From positions 32,510,040 to 32,574,039 of the forward strand of contig OZ024936.1 in the NCBI GenBank assembly GCA_964017235.1: 64,000 nucleotides of DNA, read 5' to 3'. The DNA is from Sabellastarte sp. h YS-2021 (Eukaryota; Annelida; Polychaeta; Sabellida; Sabellidae). Below are positions 1 to 9,895 of the stretch, in pieces (position 1 is the first letter of the stretch; the number at the start of each line of letters is the position of its first letter). The position numbers and the translations under genes were made by a program. A model generated the notes under the pieces. It had not been told where the DNA came from and ran no database searches. It saw only the letters and a program-made list of their open reading frames with translations.

Positions 1-200
1 TCCGGATCTTCCTCACACCTCTCTTCTTCTTCTGCCACAGCTTCCCCAATAGCTGGATCTTCCTGAATCTCCTCCGTCGGTTCCTCTCTCCTCTCAGTTC
101 CTTCTTCTGTAATAACTTCACTCCTCTCCTCTACTTGACTTTCCTTCTCCCTCTCATCCATCTTTTTCCTTCCTCTCTTCCCTCCTTTCTCTTTTCTCAT
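1..200 (-). CDS. 5'-partial acidic/basic ORF, possible first exon
   Basis: An open frame begins at an ATG (198-200) and runs off the left edge, about 66 codons. It starts with a Lys/Arg-rich stretch (MRKEKGGKRGRKK) and continues as a Glu-rich charged segment with no membrane span or recognisable domain. The strand is purine-rich, so it could be low-complexity DNA read by chance. In its favour, a TATA-like box lies about 175 bases upstream on the same strand, with a plausible start site between. It could be the start of a nested gene or of a transposon protein. I recognise no family and assign no function. Confidence 0.3.
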   Translation of the reverse strand, partial: MRKEKGGKRGRKKMDEREKESQVEERSEVITEEGTERREEPTEEIQEDPAIGEAVAEEEERCEEDP

Positions 201-370
201 GATCCAGTCGACAAAATAATAAAAAAATAGTAAAATGTGTCTCCTAACTGTGAAATTTGCCTTAAGCTCAAGTATATAAAATGTAAAATAAAAATTGAAA
301 ACCCCTACAAATCAGTGACACACGTCTCTCAGTAGCCAAACAGTCAGTAACAACGAGAATGTGTGCGCGG

Positions 371-386
371 TCGCTTATATAGTCCC
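371..386 (-). promoter_or_regulatory. TATA-like core promoter candidate
   Basis: On the minus strand the sequence reads GGGACTATATAAGCG, a good TATA box, followed by a GC-rich stretch where a start site near 345 would fall and then the ATG at 200. The TATA overlaps one copy of the GTCTGGGACTA motif repeated upstream, so promoter and repeat may be one module. No transcript evidence is available. Confidence 0.4.
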
Positions 387-915
387 AGACCCCCTCATTG
401 CCTCGTTTTAATTTCCAACGCGCGGAAAACAGTCGGTTCTTAATCGGTTGTTAGTCCCAGGCCGCCGCAGACTGAAAATGTGTGGTCCCAGGCGTCCTGG
501 GGAGGCCGGTTTGGATCGGTTAGGGTCGGTTACCCTTAGTCGGTTCTTAGTCCCAGACCTTGATTTTTGGGTCGCAGGACACCGCAGACGGTCTGAGGCT
601 TCCGGGGACTAATGAAACCGACTCACTTTCAGACGCATGAAATTCATACGCATCATATTTGAGTCTGGGATTAAGAACCGGCCTCCTGGGACTAAGCTAC
701 GGAGGTCTGGGACTAAGGGTCGCAGGACGCCTGGGACAACAACCGACTCTGTAAATTTGGGTCTGAGGAGGCCTGAGGACGCCTGGGACTGGACATTTTG
801 TTGACGGCGGGAAATAGGAATCGGTTGTAGTCGTGTGAAATATCAAACATGTTTGATTTTTCACACGGCCCCAACCGACCACAACCGACCCTTACAGAAG
901 GTCTGGGACTAAGCA
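382..915. repeat. CpG-rich region of GTCCCAGAC/GTCTGGGAC motifs in both orientations
   Basis: About ten copies of a short motif (GTCCCAGRC or its complement, often extended to CGGTTCTTAGTCCCAG) occur in both orientations. The pair 540-558 and 662-679 forms a long inverted repeat. Base composition is richer in CG than the surrounding DNA. It could be the terminal part of an unrecognised transposon or a promoter-proximal regulatory cluster for the TATA box at its left end. Confidence 0.55.
833..866. repeat. 34-bp imperfect palindrome
   Basis: Arms GTGTGAAA..TCAAAC and GTTTGA..TTTTCACAC meet at a central AT and are flanked by CGGTTG/CAACCG sequences that extend the dyad. It could form a hairpin or bind a dimeric protein; its role is unknown. 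Confidence 0.6.
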
Positions 916-989
916 AATATTTCAAACCGACCCCCAAAAACCCTTAATCGGGAGCCTTAGTCATGTGGTGGAACACCCACATAAGTTAC

Positions 990-1034
990 TTTTCTTTTTT
1001 TTTTTTTTTTTGGGGGGGGGTGTGTGTGGGGGGA
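990..1034. repeat. Homopolymer T then G tract
   Basis: A run of about 17 T is followed directly by about 10 G and a TG/G-rich stretch. Such junctions are unstable and prone to sequencing error. ORFs read through it are not credible. Confidence 0.7.
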
Positions 1035-1089
1035 CTGGAGGCAGTGTGACAAAGGTTATTGCATGCTCAGGCACTACTTCTTTAGTAAT

Positions 1090-1622
1090 GCCCCAGTCAC
1101 ACTACAGGCGGTACATCCGGCGGTTCAAGGTTTTACTTGGCGGCGGAACTTCCTCCCAGGACGCCTCATATCTTCCGAGATTTGGTGCTTCCATCTCACT
1201 ACAGGTGGCATAACCCATGGTTATAACCAATGGGTGAAACGCCCCTGTCCTTCAAGTACCGTCCGAGGTTCATATGCAACCTTGTGACACAGTGGTGAAA
1301 CGTGCATTTACCTCCAATCGCCTTATGTCGCCATGTTACACTGAAAGACGTCCGAGTCACAACCTTAGATACCTTCAGCTACGGTAACCGTAGCAAGAAA
1401 TTCATCTATATATGCTCGTATTCGTCTGCGCATGCTCACGGTACCAAATTCAGAGGTGGAAATTTTAAACATTTTAAATCTTCCATAGGATGCGCAAGGT
1501 AATGGTCGTTTCACCACTGTGTCATAAGGTCGCATACGAACCTCTGAAGGTAGTTGAAGGACAGGGGCATTTCACCCAATGCCTATAACCACGGGTTATA
1601 CTGCCAGTAGTGTGAATGGGGT
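1090..1622. mobile_element. Foldback MITE-like element
   Basis: The outer ends are inverted repeats: CCCCAGTCACACTAC at the left and the complement of CCCCATTCACACTAC at the right. A long inner inverted repeat joins about 1196-1310 and 1498-1606, including CCCATGGTTATAACC and CAGTGGTGAAACG. There is no coding capacity. The structure fits a non-autonomous DNA transposon of foldback type; I could not assign a superfamily or a clear target duplication. Confidence 0.6.
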
Positions 1623-1640
1623 TTTAGAGATCAATGTTAC

Positions 1641-1889
1641 CTTGACTGGTTTTTTGGTGAGAACTCCTCCAAGCATCCTGTCAAAAAATCCCTGAACAAA
1701 CTCCCGCTGGCTGCACTTGTTGGGCTCGTAATTCTTGTGCACATAGCAACAGCAGCAGGCATTTCTATGGTTACTTGCCCTGCGGTTGTCGAGGGTAATA
1801 CAGGCAACAAAGAAGGTGGCTTGGAGCAAGTAGACGGCAAAAATCCCAATAGAGGCATAGATACAGAATGATCGCAAGGCAGGGATTTT
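1641..1889 (-). CDS. Patched domain-containing (PTCHD3-like) protein, exon d
   Basis: This 249-base exon is phase 0 at both ends, with acceptor TTTTTCAG and donor GTAACA. It encodes 83 residues starting KIPALRSFCIYASIG, then a hydrophobic span (FAVYLLQATFFVACITL), the fifth membrane segment of the sterol-sensing domain. A Cys-rich juxtamembrane loop (ACCCCYVHKNYEPNKC) follows. It reads in frame directly after the exon at 8531-8703 (GIGATT then KIPALRSF), as in invertebrate patched-domain proteins. These are multi-pass RND-family proteins thought to move or sense lipids or sterols; the substrate is not known here. Downstream exons must lie left of the window. Confidence 0.9.
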
Positions 1890-2664
1890 CTGAAAAACAT
1901 TTAAGTGTTTTTAACAAAATAGAAAAATCAACCAAGTGACGTATATTCCAAAATTTTATCACAAGAAGAAACATTGGATATATATCACAAGGATTAATTT
2001 ATATTTAAATCTACAATTTTCCATGAATAATACATCAAATATGTAAATATAAACCATGCTTCTAGATATCTTTTTACCCCTTTTTTGGTTTTTGTTTTGT
2101 TTTTTTGCTATTATTGAAATACTATTGCTTTCCATAATATGTATGACTTTTAATGCTACTTAAGCAAGGAGCAATAGATGTGCAACTTCAACATGTTACA
2201 GTTTACCATATTAACCTGTATAAGTGCCCCCTCCCTAATAAATGCACCCTCCCCCCTTTTTCCAGGAGAAAACAGACTTCTTGATGGTTCTTGTGGAGAT
2301 ATACCCTCTATTCGCCCCTATGCATAATACTTCTCAATAACCTGTTCAGTGCATTCAGCATGAGATCTGGCAGTAAATTATGTTTTAAATAAATAACCCC
2401 CCCCCCTTGGAAAAATGTACTGCCCATGGGCCATTTATACAGATAAATACAGTACACCAAAGCAGATGAATAACATATTTGTGTTAGTCCAAGAGACCAA
2501 GTAACATATATTCGTTCATAGAAAAGTATACAAAGTAACACAGTGACTGTTGAATTCTATTTACTTTGTTTCTTGGTGTACAAAATTTAATGTATACCAC
2601 TTTTCATTGGATTTTTTTATTTATTATATGTCTCACACATAAATGGCTTCTTGCTGAATTTATA
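1890..2664. other. Intronic DNA, no gene seen
   Basis: This is AT-rich intron sequence between patched exons c and d. It contains a poly-C run near 2399-2406 and no supported coding sequence or recognisable element. Confidence 0.6.
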
Positions 2665-2860
2665 GTGTCCACGCCCGGCGGGGGTGGACATATTATGTTT
2701 ACTTTTTCCAGTGTCTGGCATCATACATCGTTTCCGCTCATTTTAAGGAAAGGTATTAGAGCTACCTTCACCAAAGTTGGTGTGCAGGATTATTGGGTCA
2801 GTGTCTTGGTTGGAAGTGCTTTCAGCTGCTTTAGCTATTTTGCTTACTGAGCAATACCTA
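2665..2860 (-). mobile_element. Fragment of a Helentron-like tandem-repeat element (same family as 62236-63074)
   Basis: On the minus strand this reads into a terminal hairpin at 2665-2691 with arms GTGTCCACGCC and GGGGTGGACAT. The preceding sequence (GGAAA...AAACATAAT, TTTCCTTAAAATGAGCGG, ACCAACTTTGGTGAAGGTAGC) matches the tail of the element ending at 63074. Only the 3' end and about one monomer remain. Confidence 0.6.
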
Positions 2861-2896
2861 AGTACAGCTATTTTCAGTACCTATTAGTTTTATTTA

Positions 2897-4451
2897 GTAC
2901 CCCACAGCCTAGGCTAATATTTTTAACACCATAAGATATAGAAGCACTGTATCAGTACAAAGTTCAGGATACTTTCAGAGCACTGTCAGTTATATAAAGG
3001 TCCAAACAATGTTTAAATAGAGAAAATAATGTCTAAGACAAAGATAATGCATGTAAAGACGAAGTATAAAAACAAGACAATTTAATAACAAGATGACAGC
3101 ATTAATCAGTAAGCTAAACATTACAACACTCTTTATCTACATCTGGCATGGCCGAATCATGGTTTAGATGTTTTGAATATTACCATGCATACAGAAGTGG
3201 TAATACATTCAATGAATCTTTATGTGTGGTATTGGAACAATAATCTGTGGCTCACTTGATGAAATTCCATCTGTTACAATGGGAAGTTGTAAAAGTAAAA
3301 TTCTTAATGAATTCTAATATGACTTTAACAGTGCTTAATCTGCATCAAAAGACAGACCCAAAGGTGCAACAAGATTTTAAAGGTCAGGGTCACTATGACA
3401 AGGTCAAAGGTCAAATCAAGGTCACACCATGATGCTGCACACCTACAACCCCTAACCAATGTCCCTACCAAGCATCAACTTCCTACACCTTACAGTTTCT
3501 GAGATATAGCCCGGACAAGATTTTATAGGTCAAGGTCACTATGGCAAGGTCAAAGGTCACATCAAGGTCACACCATGATGATGCACACCTACACCCCCTA
3601 ACCAATGTCCCTAGTAAGTATCAACTTTCTACACCTCACGGTTTCCGAGATATAGCCTGGACAAGATTTTATAGGTCAAGGTCACTACAGCAAGGTCAAA
3701 GGTCAAATCAAGGTCACATCATGACGTTGCACACCTACACCCCCTAACCAATGTCCTTACCAAGTATCAACTTCATACACCTTACAGTTTCCGAGATATA
3801 GCCCGGACAAGATTTTATAGGTCAAGGTCACTACAGCAAGGTCAAATCAAGGTCACATCATGACGTTGCACACCTACACCCCCTAACCAATGTCCCTACC
3901 AAGTATCAACTTCATACACCTTACGGTTTCTGAGATATAGCCCAGACAATATTTTATAGGTCAAGGTCACTACAGCAAGGTCAAAGGTCAAATCAAGGTC
4001 ATATCATGACGTTGCACACCTACAACCCCTAACCAATGTCCCTACCAAGTATCAACTACCTATACCTTACAGTTTCTGATATATAGCCCGGACAAGATTT
4101 TATAGGTCAAGGTGACTACAGCAAGGTCAAAGGTCAAATCAAGGTCACACCATGACATTGCACACCTACACCTCCTAACCAATGTCCCTACACCTTACAG
4201 TTTCCGAGATATAGCCAGGACAAGATTTTAAAGGTCAAGGTCACTACGGCAAGGTCAAAGGTCAACTCAAGGTCACACCATGACGTTGCACACCTACACC
4301 CCCTTGCCAATATCCCTACCAAGTATCAACTTCCTACACCTTACGGTTTCTGAGATACAACCGGGACAAACTTTTTCCCGCCGCCCGCCTGCCCATCCAG
4401 ACACCATGGGTGAAAACAATACCCCAACAGCCCTTAAGGGCTGTGGGGTAC
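2897..4451 (+). mobile_element. Pearl-like (Helentron-related) element, copy 1
   Basis: The ends are inverted: GTACCCCACAGCC at the left and GGCTGTGGGGTAC at the right. A perfect 18-bp palindrome (ACAGCCCTTAAGGGCTGT, 4427-4444) sits at the 3' end. A unique 5' part of about 450 bp is followed by about seven tandem monomers, mostly 146 bp (3350-4370), then a CCCGCC-rich tail. The layout matches non-autonomous pearl/HINE elements of bivalves. It encodes no protein. Each monomer carries AGGTCA half-sites. Confidence 0.75.
3383..4290 (+). promoter_or_regulatory. Array of nuclear-receptor-type AGGTCA half-sites
   Basis: A standard monomer contains five AGGTCA half-sites separated by 0, 8, 1 and 5 bases, giving DR0, DR8, DR1 and DR5. 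The DR1 core AGGTCAAAGGTCA is exact in about six monomers of this copy. The sites are seen directly; receptor binding is inferred from known consensus sites for RXR, HNF4, COUP-TF and ERR/SF-1 type receptors. Confidence 0.6.
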
Positions 4452-4868
4452 AAACAGAATCATATGTCTACTGATAAAAAATGAATGCAAGCTACATGGC
4501 AATATAATCACATTACATGTTACAATTAGCAAATCAAAATCACATGTTATCAATATAAGCCATTAAAGCATAAAGCAATACAATTATATAACTATTTGCT
4601 AAGCAGGAAAATCTATGATTACAGCATTATAGCCTAACAATGTCATCCTTACAGAGTCCATCAAATCACACTCCAGACTCCATAGATAGATTTTGCAATA
4701 GCGGATAATATTACAAATATAATGATAGTGTAAATATAATTTTCCCCACATAAATGTAACAGCTAGTAAAAGGCAAACAGCCAATAAAATACAGATGCTG
4801 TCAGTTCCACAGTCCATCCTTGCAGTAGTTCCAATAACCATTGGAGGATAAGCAAAAACTGCACTTAT
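4452..4868. other. Intronic DNA between two pearl-like copies
   Basis: AT-rich sequence with no supported gene. A hydrophobic open frame on the minus strand across this stretch (4907-4599) has no recognisable family. Confidence 0.55.
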
Positions 4869-5400
4869 AAATGTCCATGATGATTTGCAAGATGTGTACG
4901 ATTCCACAAATAGCCAGACTCAGAAGTCAAGAATCCCAGGCTAGAGGTACAACTAAATGGGCAACAACATTGAGATTAGGGAAAATCTTAGAAATAACTT
5001 CAGTTGTAAAAAGTATACACAATCTACCAAATATTGTCAGATGTAAGATTCACAGGCCATGATTTCTTACAAGTTGTTCTCATATTACAAAGTCCTAGAA
5101 GCAATTATAAGGAAGATACAAGGCCGCTTTAGCATGATGACCCTAAATGACCTTGAAACAGGGGTCAAAGGTCAAATTTGACATTGGCAAAAGATTTGCA
5201 GACCACCATTTCCAAGAAGTTGTTTTTCTCATTCCAAACCCCTAGGACCAATCAACTTTAGATCCTCTTGGGGTAAACATACCCTGAAAATTTGGTGAAA
5301 ATCCATGCATAAGTTTGGGCTGTGGAACACCCACGCATTTTATGCCCGCCGCCAACTCCCAGACGGCACAGGAGATGACTATAACTCCAGCATTTATGGG
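4869..5400. repeat. Old repeat fragment shared with 53238-53760
   Basis: Blocks such as GGTACAACTAAATGGGCAAC, CATGATTTCTTACAAG, CCCTAGAAGCAATTA and GGTGAAAATCCATGCA recur near 53238-53760 in the same order. It also holds one GGGTCAAAGGTCA site near 5161. It is probably a decayed member of another tandem-repeat element family. Confidence 0.55.
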
Positions 5401-5539
5401 CTAGGAATAAAAATCCACATCCAGTTACAATACACAAATGCCACACTAATGTATACAAGTTGACAAGTAGCATGGTTCTTCCATATTTGAGTAAAAAATG
5501 TAAATATTAATAATCCTTAAAATAGCATCAGAAATGCCC

Positions 5540-7298
5540 GTACCCCACAGCCTAGGGTAATATTTTCAACACCATTACATTACATTAACATTTATATAGC
5601 GCCTATTAAACTAAGCGCTTTACAATATGCACAATATACAGTAAATGCCTAGCAATTGTATGCTGATCTGAATAGATAGGTTTTTAATTTCTTTTTGAAG
5701 TCCAGGATGGCATTGTAACTTCTAAGTTCAGCAGGTAAGCTGTTCCATAGGCTGACCATGAGATACAGAAGCACTGTACCAGTACAAAGTTCAGGATACT
5801 TTCAGAGCACTGTCAGTTATATAAAGTTCCAAAAAATGTTTAAATGCAGAAAATAATGTTTAAAAGAAAGATAATGCATGTAAAGATGAAGTATTAAAAC
5901 AAGTCAATTCAATAACAAGATGACAGCATTAATCAGTAAACTAAAATTCAACATTCTTTATCTACATCTGCATGGCCGAATTATGGTTTGGATGTTTTGA
6001 ATATTACCATGCATACAGAAGTGGTAATACATTTAATGAACGCTTATGTGTGGTGTTGGAGCAAAATCTGTGGCTGACTTGATGAAATTCTATCTCTTAC
6101 AATGGGAAGTTATGAAAGTAAAATTCGTAATAAATTCTAATATGAATTAACAGTGCTTAATCTGCATCAAAAGACAGACCCAAAGGTGCAACAAGGTTTT
6201 AAAGGTCAAGGTCACTACGACAAGGTCAAAGGTCAAATTAAGGTCACACCATGATAATACACACCTATGGCCCCTGACCAATGTCCCTACCAAGTATCAA
6301 CTTCCTACACCTTACGGTTTCCGAGATATAGCCCGGAAAAGATTTTATAGGTCAAGGTCACTACGGCAAGGTCAAAGGTCAAATCAAGGTCAGATCATGA
6401 CATTGCACAACTACACCCCCTAACCAATGTCCCTACCAAGTATCAACTTCCTACACCTTACAGTTTCCGAGATATAGCCCGGACAAGATTTTATAGGTCA
6501 AGGTCACTACGGCAAGGTCAAAGGTCAAATCCTGATCAGACCATGACGTTGCACAACTACACTCCCTAACCAATGTCCCTACCAAGTATCAACTTCCTAC
6601 ACCTTATGGTTTCTGAGATATAGCCCGGATAAGATTTTCAAACTCAAGGTCACTACGGCAAGGTCATAGGTCAAATCAAGGTCAGACCATGACGTTGCAC
6701 AACTACACCCCCTAACCAATGTCCCTACCAAATATCAACTTCCTACACCTTACAGGTTCTGAGATATAGCCCGGACAAGATTTTATAGGTCAAGGTCACT
6801 ACGGCAAGGTTAAAGGTCAAATCAAGGTCACTCCATGACGTTGCACACCTACACCCCCTAACCAATATCCCTACCAAGTATCAACTTCCTACACCTTACA
6901 GTTTCCGAGATATAGCCCAGACAAGATTTTATAGGTCACGGTCACTACGGCAAGGTCAAAGGTCAAATCAAGGTCACACCATGACGTTGCACAACTACAC
7001 GCCCTAACCAATGTCCCTACCATGTATCAACTTCCTACACCTTACGGTTTCCGAGATATAGCCCGGACAAGATTTTCAAACTCAAGGTCACTACGGCAAG
7101 GTCAAATCAAGGTCACACCATGACGCTGCACACCTACACCCCCTAACCAATGTCCCTACCACGTATCAACTTCCTACACCTTACGGTTTCTGAGATACAG
7201 CCCGGACAAACTTTTTCCCGCCGCCCACCCACCCACCCGCCCATCCGGACACCATGGGTGAAAACAATACCCCGACAGCCCTTAAGGGCTGTGGGGTA
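5540..7298 (+). mobile_element. Pearl-like element, copy 2
   Basis: This has the same layout as copy 1: GTACCCCACAGCC at the left, 146-bp monomers (about 6190-7200), a CCCGCC-rich tail, the palindrome ACAGCCCTTAAGGGCTGT (7275-7292), then GTGGGGTA. A 185-bp foreign insert interrupts its 5' part. About four monomers keep an exact DR1 and others have one-base changes. It lies in the same intron as copy 1, between patched exons c and d. Confidence 0.75.
5575..5759. mobile_element. Short insertion in pearl copy 2
   Basis: Relative to copy 1 (AACACCATAAGATA) this copy is split after AACACCAT and resumes at ATGAGATACAG. The insert contains TTTATATAGCGCCTATTAA and TAAGCGCTTTACAA, a motif I associate with short interspersed repeats of marine invertebrates. 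Family assignment is uncertain. Confidence 0.5.
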
Positions 7299-8189
7299 AA
7301 AATGTTCTAAATTAAGATGACAGTGATATATACAGTTCTATAATGATTACTTCTGAGAAGATCAGATAATAGTCTTCACAAAGTTCTGCACAGAAAGCAA
7401 TATAAGTGTCAACATGTATACATGAGAACAGCTGAACATAGTTCTTGCAATGTCTATACAGAATGCAGGATTGTGAAAGCCCATGGTACCTGGGAATAAA
7501 TAATCCTAAGTGACAAACTATTTTCATAAAAGTTCCAAGACAAATAATCTTGTGAAGATCCAATAGCATATAAATAGGTCAGGTACTCTGGCATCAATTA
7601 TGTAAATGTTAACTTCTTGAAGTCCTAACAAGTTTGAAATTCCAGTGATATAAATACCACAGTTCTGAGGCCTATCCCCCTAAAAACATAAGACAGGAGA
7701 GAGAGTGAAACAAGGTAAAAGCAAGTAAAAGCAACTACTTGTAAAACGGTGAGCAAGTATGCAAAGTTAAGCACATTTAAGGGAAAATGCAAGATAAAGC
7801 TGACAAACAGGTTAAAAGTGAGCATAACTTGATTTAGCAACAGGCAAAAAACCATTGTGACTGTCCAGCAAAGCAAAGCACAATGCATCCAGGCATTCCA
7901 AGAAATGCCGTGCCACTGACAAAACCACGGACGGGAAACATCAGCCAGGACAGCCCAACAAGCAAGGTAACATAGCACTGATCCAGAGGTGGAATCATCA
8001 CAAGCCATCCCGGTAAAACAGGGCATCACACTGCATGACAAACAAATAGGCAAGCTGTTAGAGAGGCATAGGGTACTGTCTTTAATACAATACAGGATCT
8101 GCAGGGTACGGGTCTGATTTAGCTGTTCATTTCCCCCCCTTACTATGACACATGGTTCTCTGTACTATGAAGTACATTTTCGTTCAAAT
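7299..8189. other. Intronic DNA, no supported gene
   Basis: This lies between pearl copy 2 and the exon-derived repeat array. The minus strand has a 142-codon open frame (8053-7625) rich in Cys, Leu and Phe, with no splice, start or family support. I treat it as chance. Confidence 0.55.
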
Positions 8190-8556
8190 TCAAAACAGGT
8201 CTACAGTGGTCACCTCAAACTCAACACAGGCTTATACCAACAGTACTAACTCAAATGCAATATGCAAACTCAACAGAGGCCGAATCAGTGGTTGCCTCAA
8301 TGCCATAGGTAAATAATTGATTTAACACAAGCTTACAGAAGTCACTCCAATGCTAAATACAATTTAACATAGGTTAACAGTGGTCAACTCAATGCCAAAT
8401 AAAAATTTAACATTGGCTTACAGCAATTGCCCCAATACCAAATGCAACTTTGGAAGCTTGCAAAAGTCGTCCCAATGCCAAATGCAAAAAAGAAACGTCT
8501 TTCGCAGAGGTAAAAACAACACAGGCTTACAGTGGTCGCCCCAATACCAAATGCCA
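8190..8556. repeat. Degenerate tandem array derived from the patched exon 3' end and splice donor
   Basis: The junction of exon 8531-8703 (plus strand GCTTACAGTGGTCGCCCC then AATACCAAATGC) recurs in degraded form at about 8455, 8411, 8371, 8331, 8283, 8229 and 8197, at 32-70 bp spacing. Two downstream copies keep the donor hexamer GTAAGC exactly on the minus strand (8416-8421, 8331-8336). As the exon end is protein-coding and family-conserved, the intronic copies appear to derive from it. Confidence 0.75.
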
Positions 8557-8703
8557 GAATGTCTGTTAGTGATGTGACAGTGATGGAGACACCTGCATTC
8601 TTCATCATTTTACCAATACGTTCAGGCATGGGCAGGTCCTCTGTCTGAGCTTTAGTCATCTCCCAAGCCTGAACAATCACAAACATGTCATCCACACCAA
8701 TAC
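8531..8703 (-). CDS. Patched domain-containing (PTCHD3-like) protein, exon c
   Basis: This 173-base exon has acceptor TTATTTTAG and donor GTAAGC. Its first two bases complete a Gly codon begun in the exon at 32152, and it ends in phase 0. It encodes the motif GIGVDDMFVIVQAWEM across the junction, the conserved GxxxDD segment of the fourth sterol-sensing-domain membrane helix in patched/RND proteins. A cytoplasmic stretch (PMPERIGKMMKNAGVS) and a further helix (ITVTSLTDILAFGIGATT) follow. Intron retention would keep the frame open to about 8384, into the donor-derived repeat array. Confidence 0.93.
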
Positions 8704-9159
8704 CTAAAATAATTTAATGGAAGAAGAATCAACTTACTTTATATACAGTGGAATGACTTAATATGCTAAGGTTGAACTGGTTAACTGTTAGAGCTCAACC
8801 TTTAGATGTCAGAAACACAAACTGATGCCGACATTTCACAACTGTTTTAAGAACTGAGATTCAAATAAAATGTGTAATTAAAACAAGTCAAACACAAAAA
8901 ATACACACATACATGCATAAGAAAGACAGTTAAACACTTTGGAACTTTTCGCAATCTCCATACTAACTCCAAACTCTATTTTACCTCTGCTCATCTGTCT
9001 TTAGACTGTTTATTACCTTGACAATATCGCAAGAATAAAGTTTTGCCTCTTCACTTTATTATTTGATCTATGATAAACTATGATTGTAGTGTTTTATTGT
9101 CCCAAATGTGTTTCAGATAACTATTTATTTGCCCGTTTGTTTGTTAGCAGGATTAAATT
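8704..9159. other. Intronic DNA, nothing recognised
   Basis: AT-rich sequence between exon c and DIRS-A, with no gene or clear repeat. Confidence 0.5.
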
Positions 9160-9200
9160 GAAAATTTTAATTACTTAAATGTAGCTTTTATAAGCTACAA

Positions 9201-9348
9201 GCTTACCATGTGGGACTTAATGCTGTTCTCGGGTTGCCACACCCACGGCCAACGTCTTAGAAAAAAAGACAGTTCTTGTTAGCCACCGGATATACTGGTA
9301 GTTGTCGTCACGTGATAACTTCTGACCAATCGTCCTACTTTCTCGTTG
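9201..9348. repeat. DIRS-A left inverted terminal repeat
   Basis: These 148 bp are the reverse complement of 15380-15527 with only a few mismatches. They start GCTTACCATGTGGGACTTAA and end TACTTTCTCGTTG. An outer extension (9160-9200) is inverted again at 9428-9469. Confidence 0.9.
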
Positions 9349-9407
9349 AAATTTTCTAAAACCTACCCCTCAGCTGTAAACAGCGGGGAGGCAGGGTGGG
9401 ACTCTTC

Positions 9408-9512
9408 TAAGTCCCACATGGTAAGCTTGTAGCTTATAAAAGCTACATTTAAGTAATTAAAATTTTCAATTTTATTACGCTACAATAGCTTACCATGTGG
9501 GACTTAATGCTG
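9408..9512. repeat. DIRS-A internal complementary region
   Basis: Two blocks abut here: 9408-9469 is the complement of the left outer end (9160-9222), and 9470-9512 is the complement of the right outer end (15502-15544). This joins both element termini in one internal segment, the arrangement that lets DIRS-1 type elements template circle formation and restore their ends. Confidence 0.85.
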
Positions 9513-9895
9513 AATTCAACTGCGCGGTGGCGGGATTACAGCTGAGACTGGAAGATATGTCATTTTTTCTAAGATTTTGAATTAATATATACAGAATAGT
9601 GCCAGAAATACCAGTCTGAGTCCCATTTACAGAGCCCCGATCCCGAAGACCGGGCCTGTAAAGCCAAAAACCTAAGTAAAAAGAGGGACAGTGCTGAAAC
9701 TGTCTAGATGTTTGACTGTAGGACGGAAGTGCAGCAGTGCTCACTTGAGGTCTAGGGTCCCTGAGGGACCTTCACGAATGACTGACCAACCCAATGGTTG
9801 GATATCTCATAAATTTTTGCCACCTAAATATGAGATTAATGACAACTAAGTAAGTCGTTAATACAAATACTTGATAATTAAAAAACAAAATGACC

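Noticed and set aside
4599-4907. 102-codon minus-strand hydrophobic ORF in the same intron as exon c, considered as an extra patched exon
   Set aside because: Exons c and d join in frame without missing residues, no suitable splice sites flank it, and the sequence does not resemble the sterol-sensing domain.
7625-8053. 142-codon minus-strand ORF, hydrophobic and Cys-rich
   Set aside because: No family resemblance, no splice or promoter context, and composition explained by the complement of A/G-rich intron sequence.
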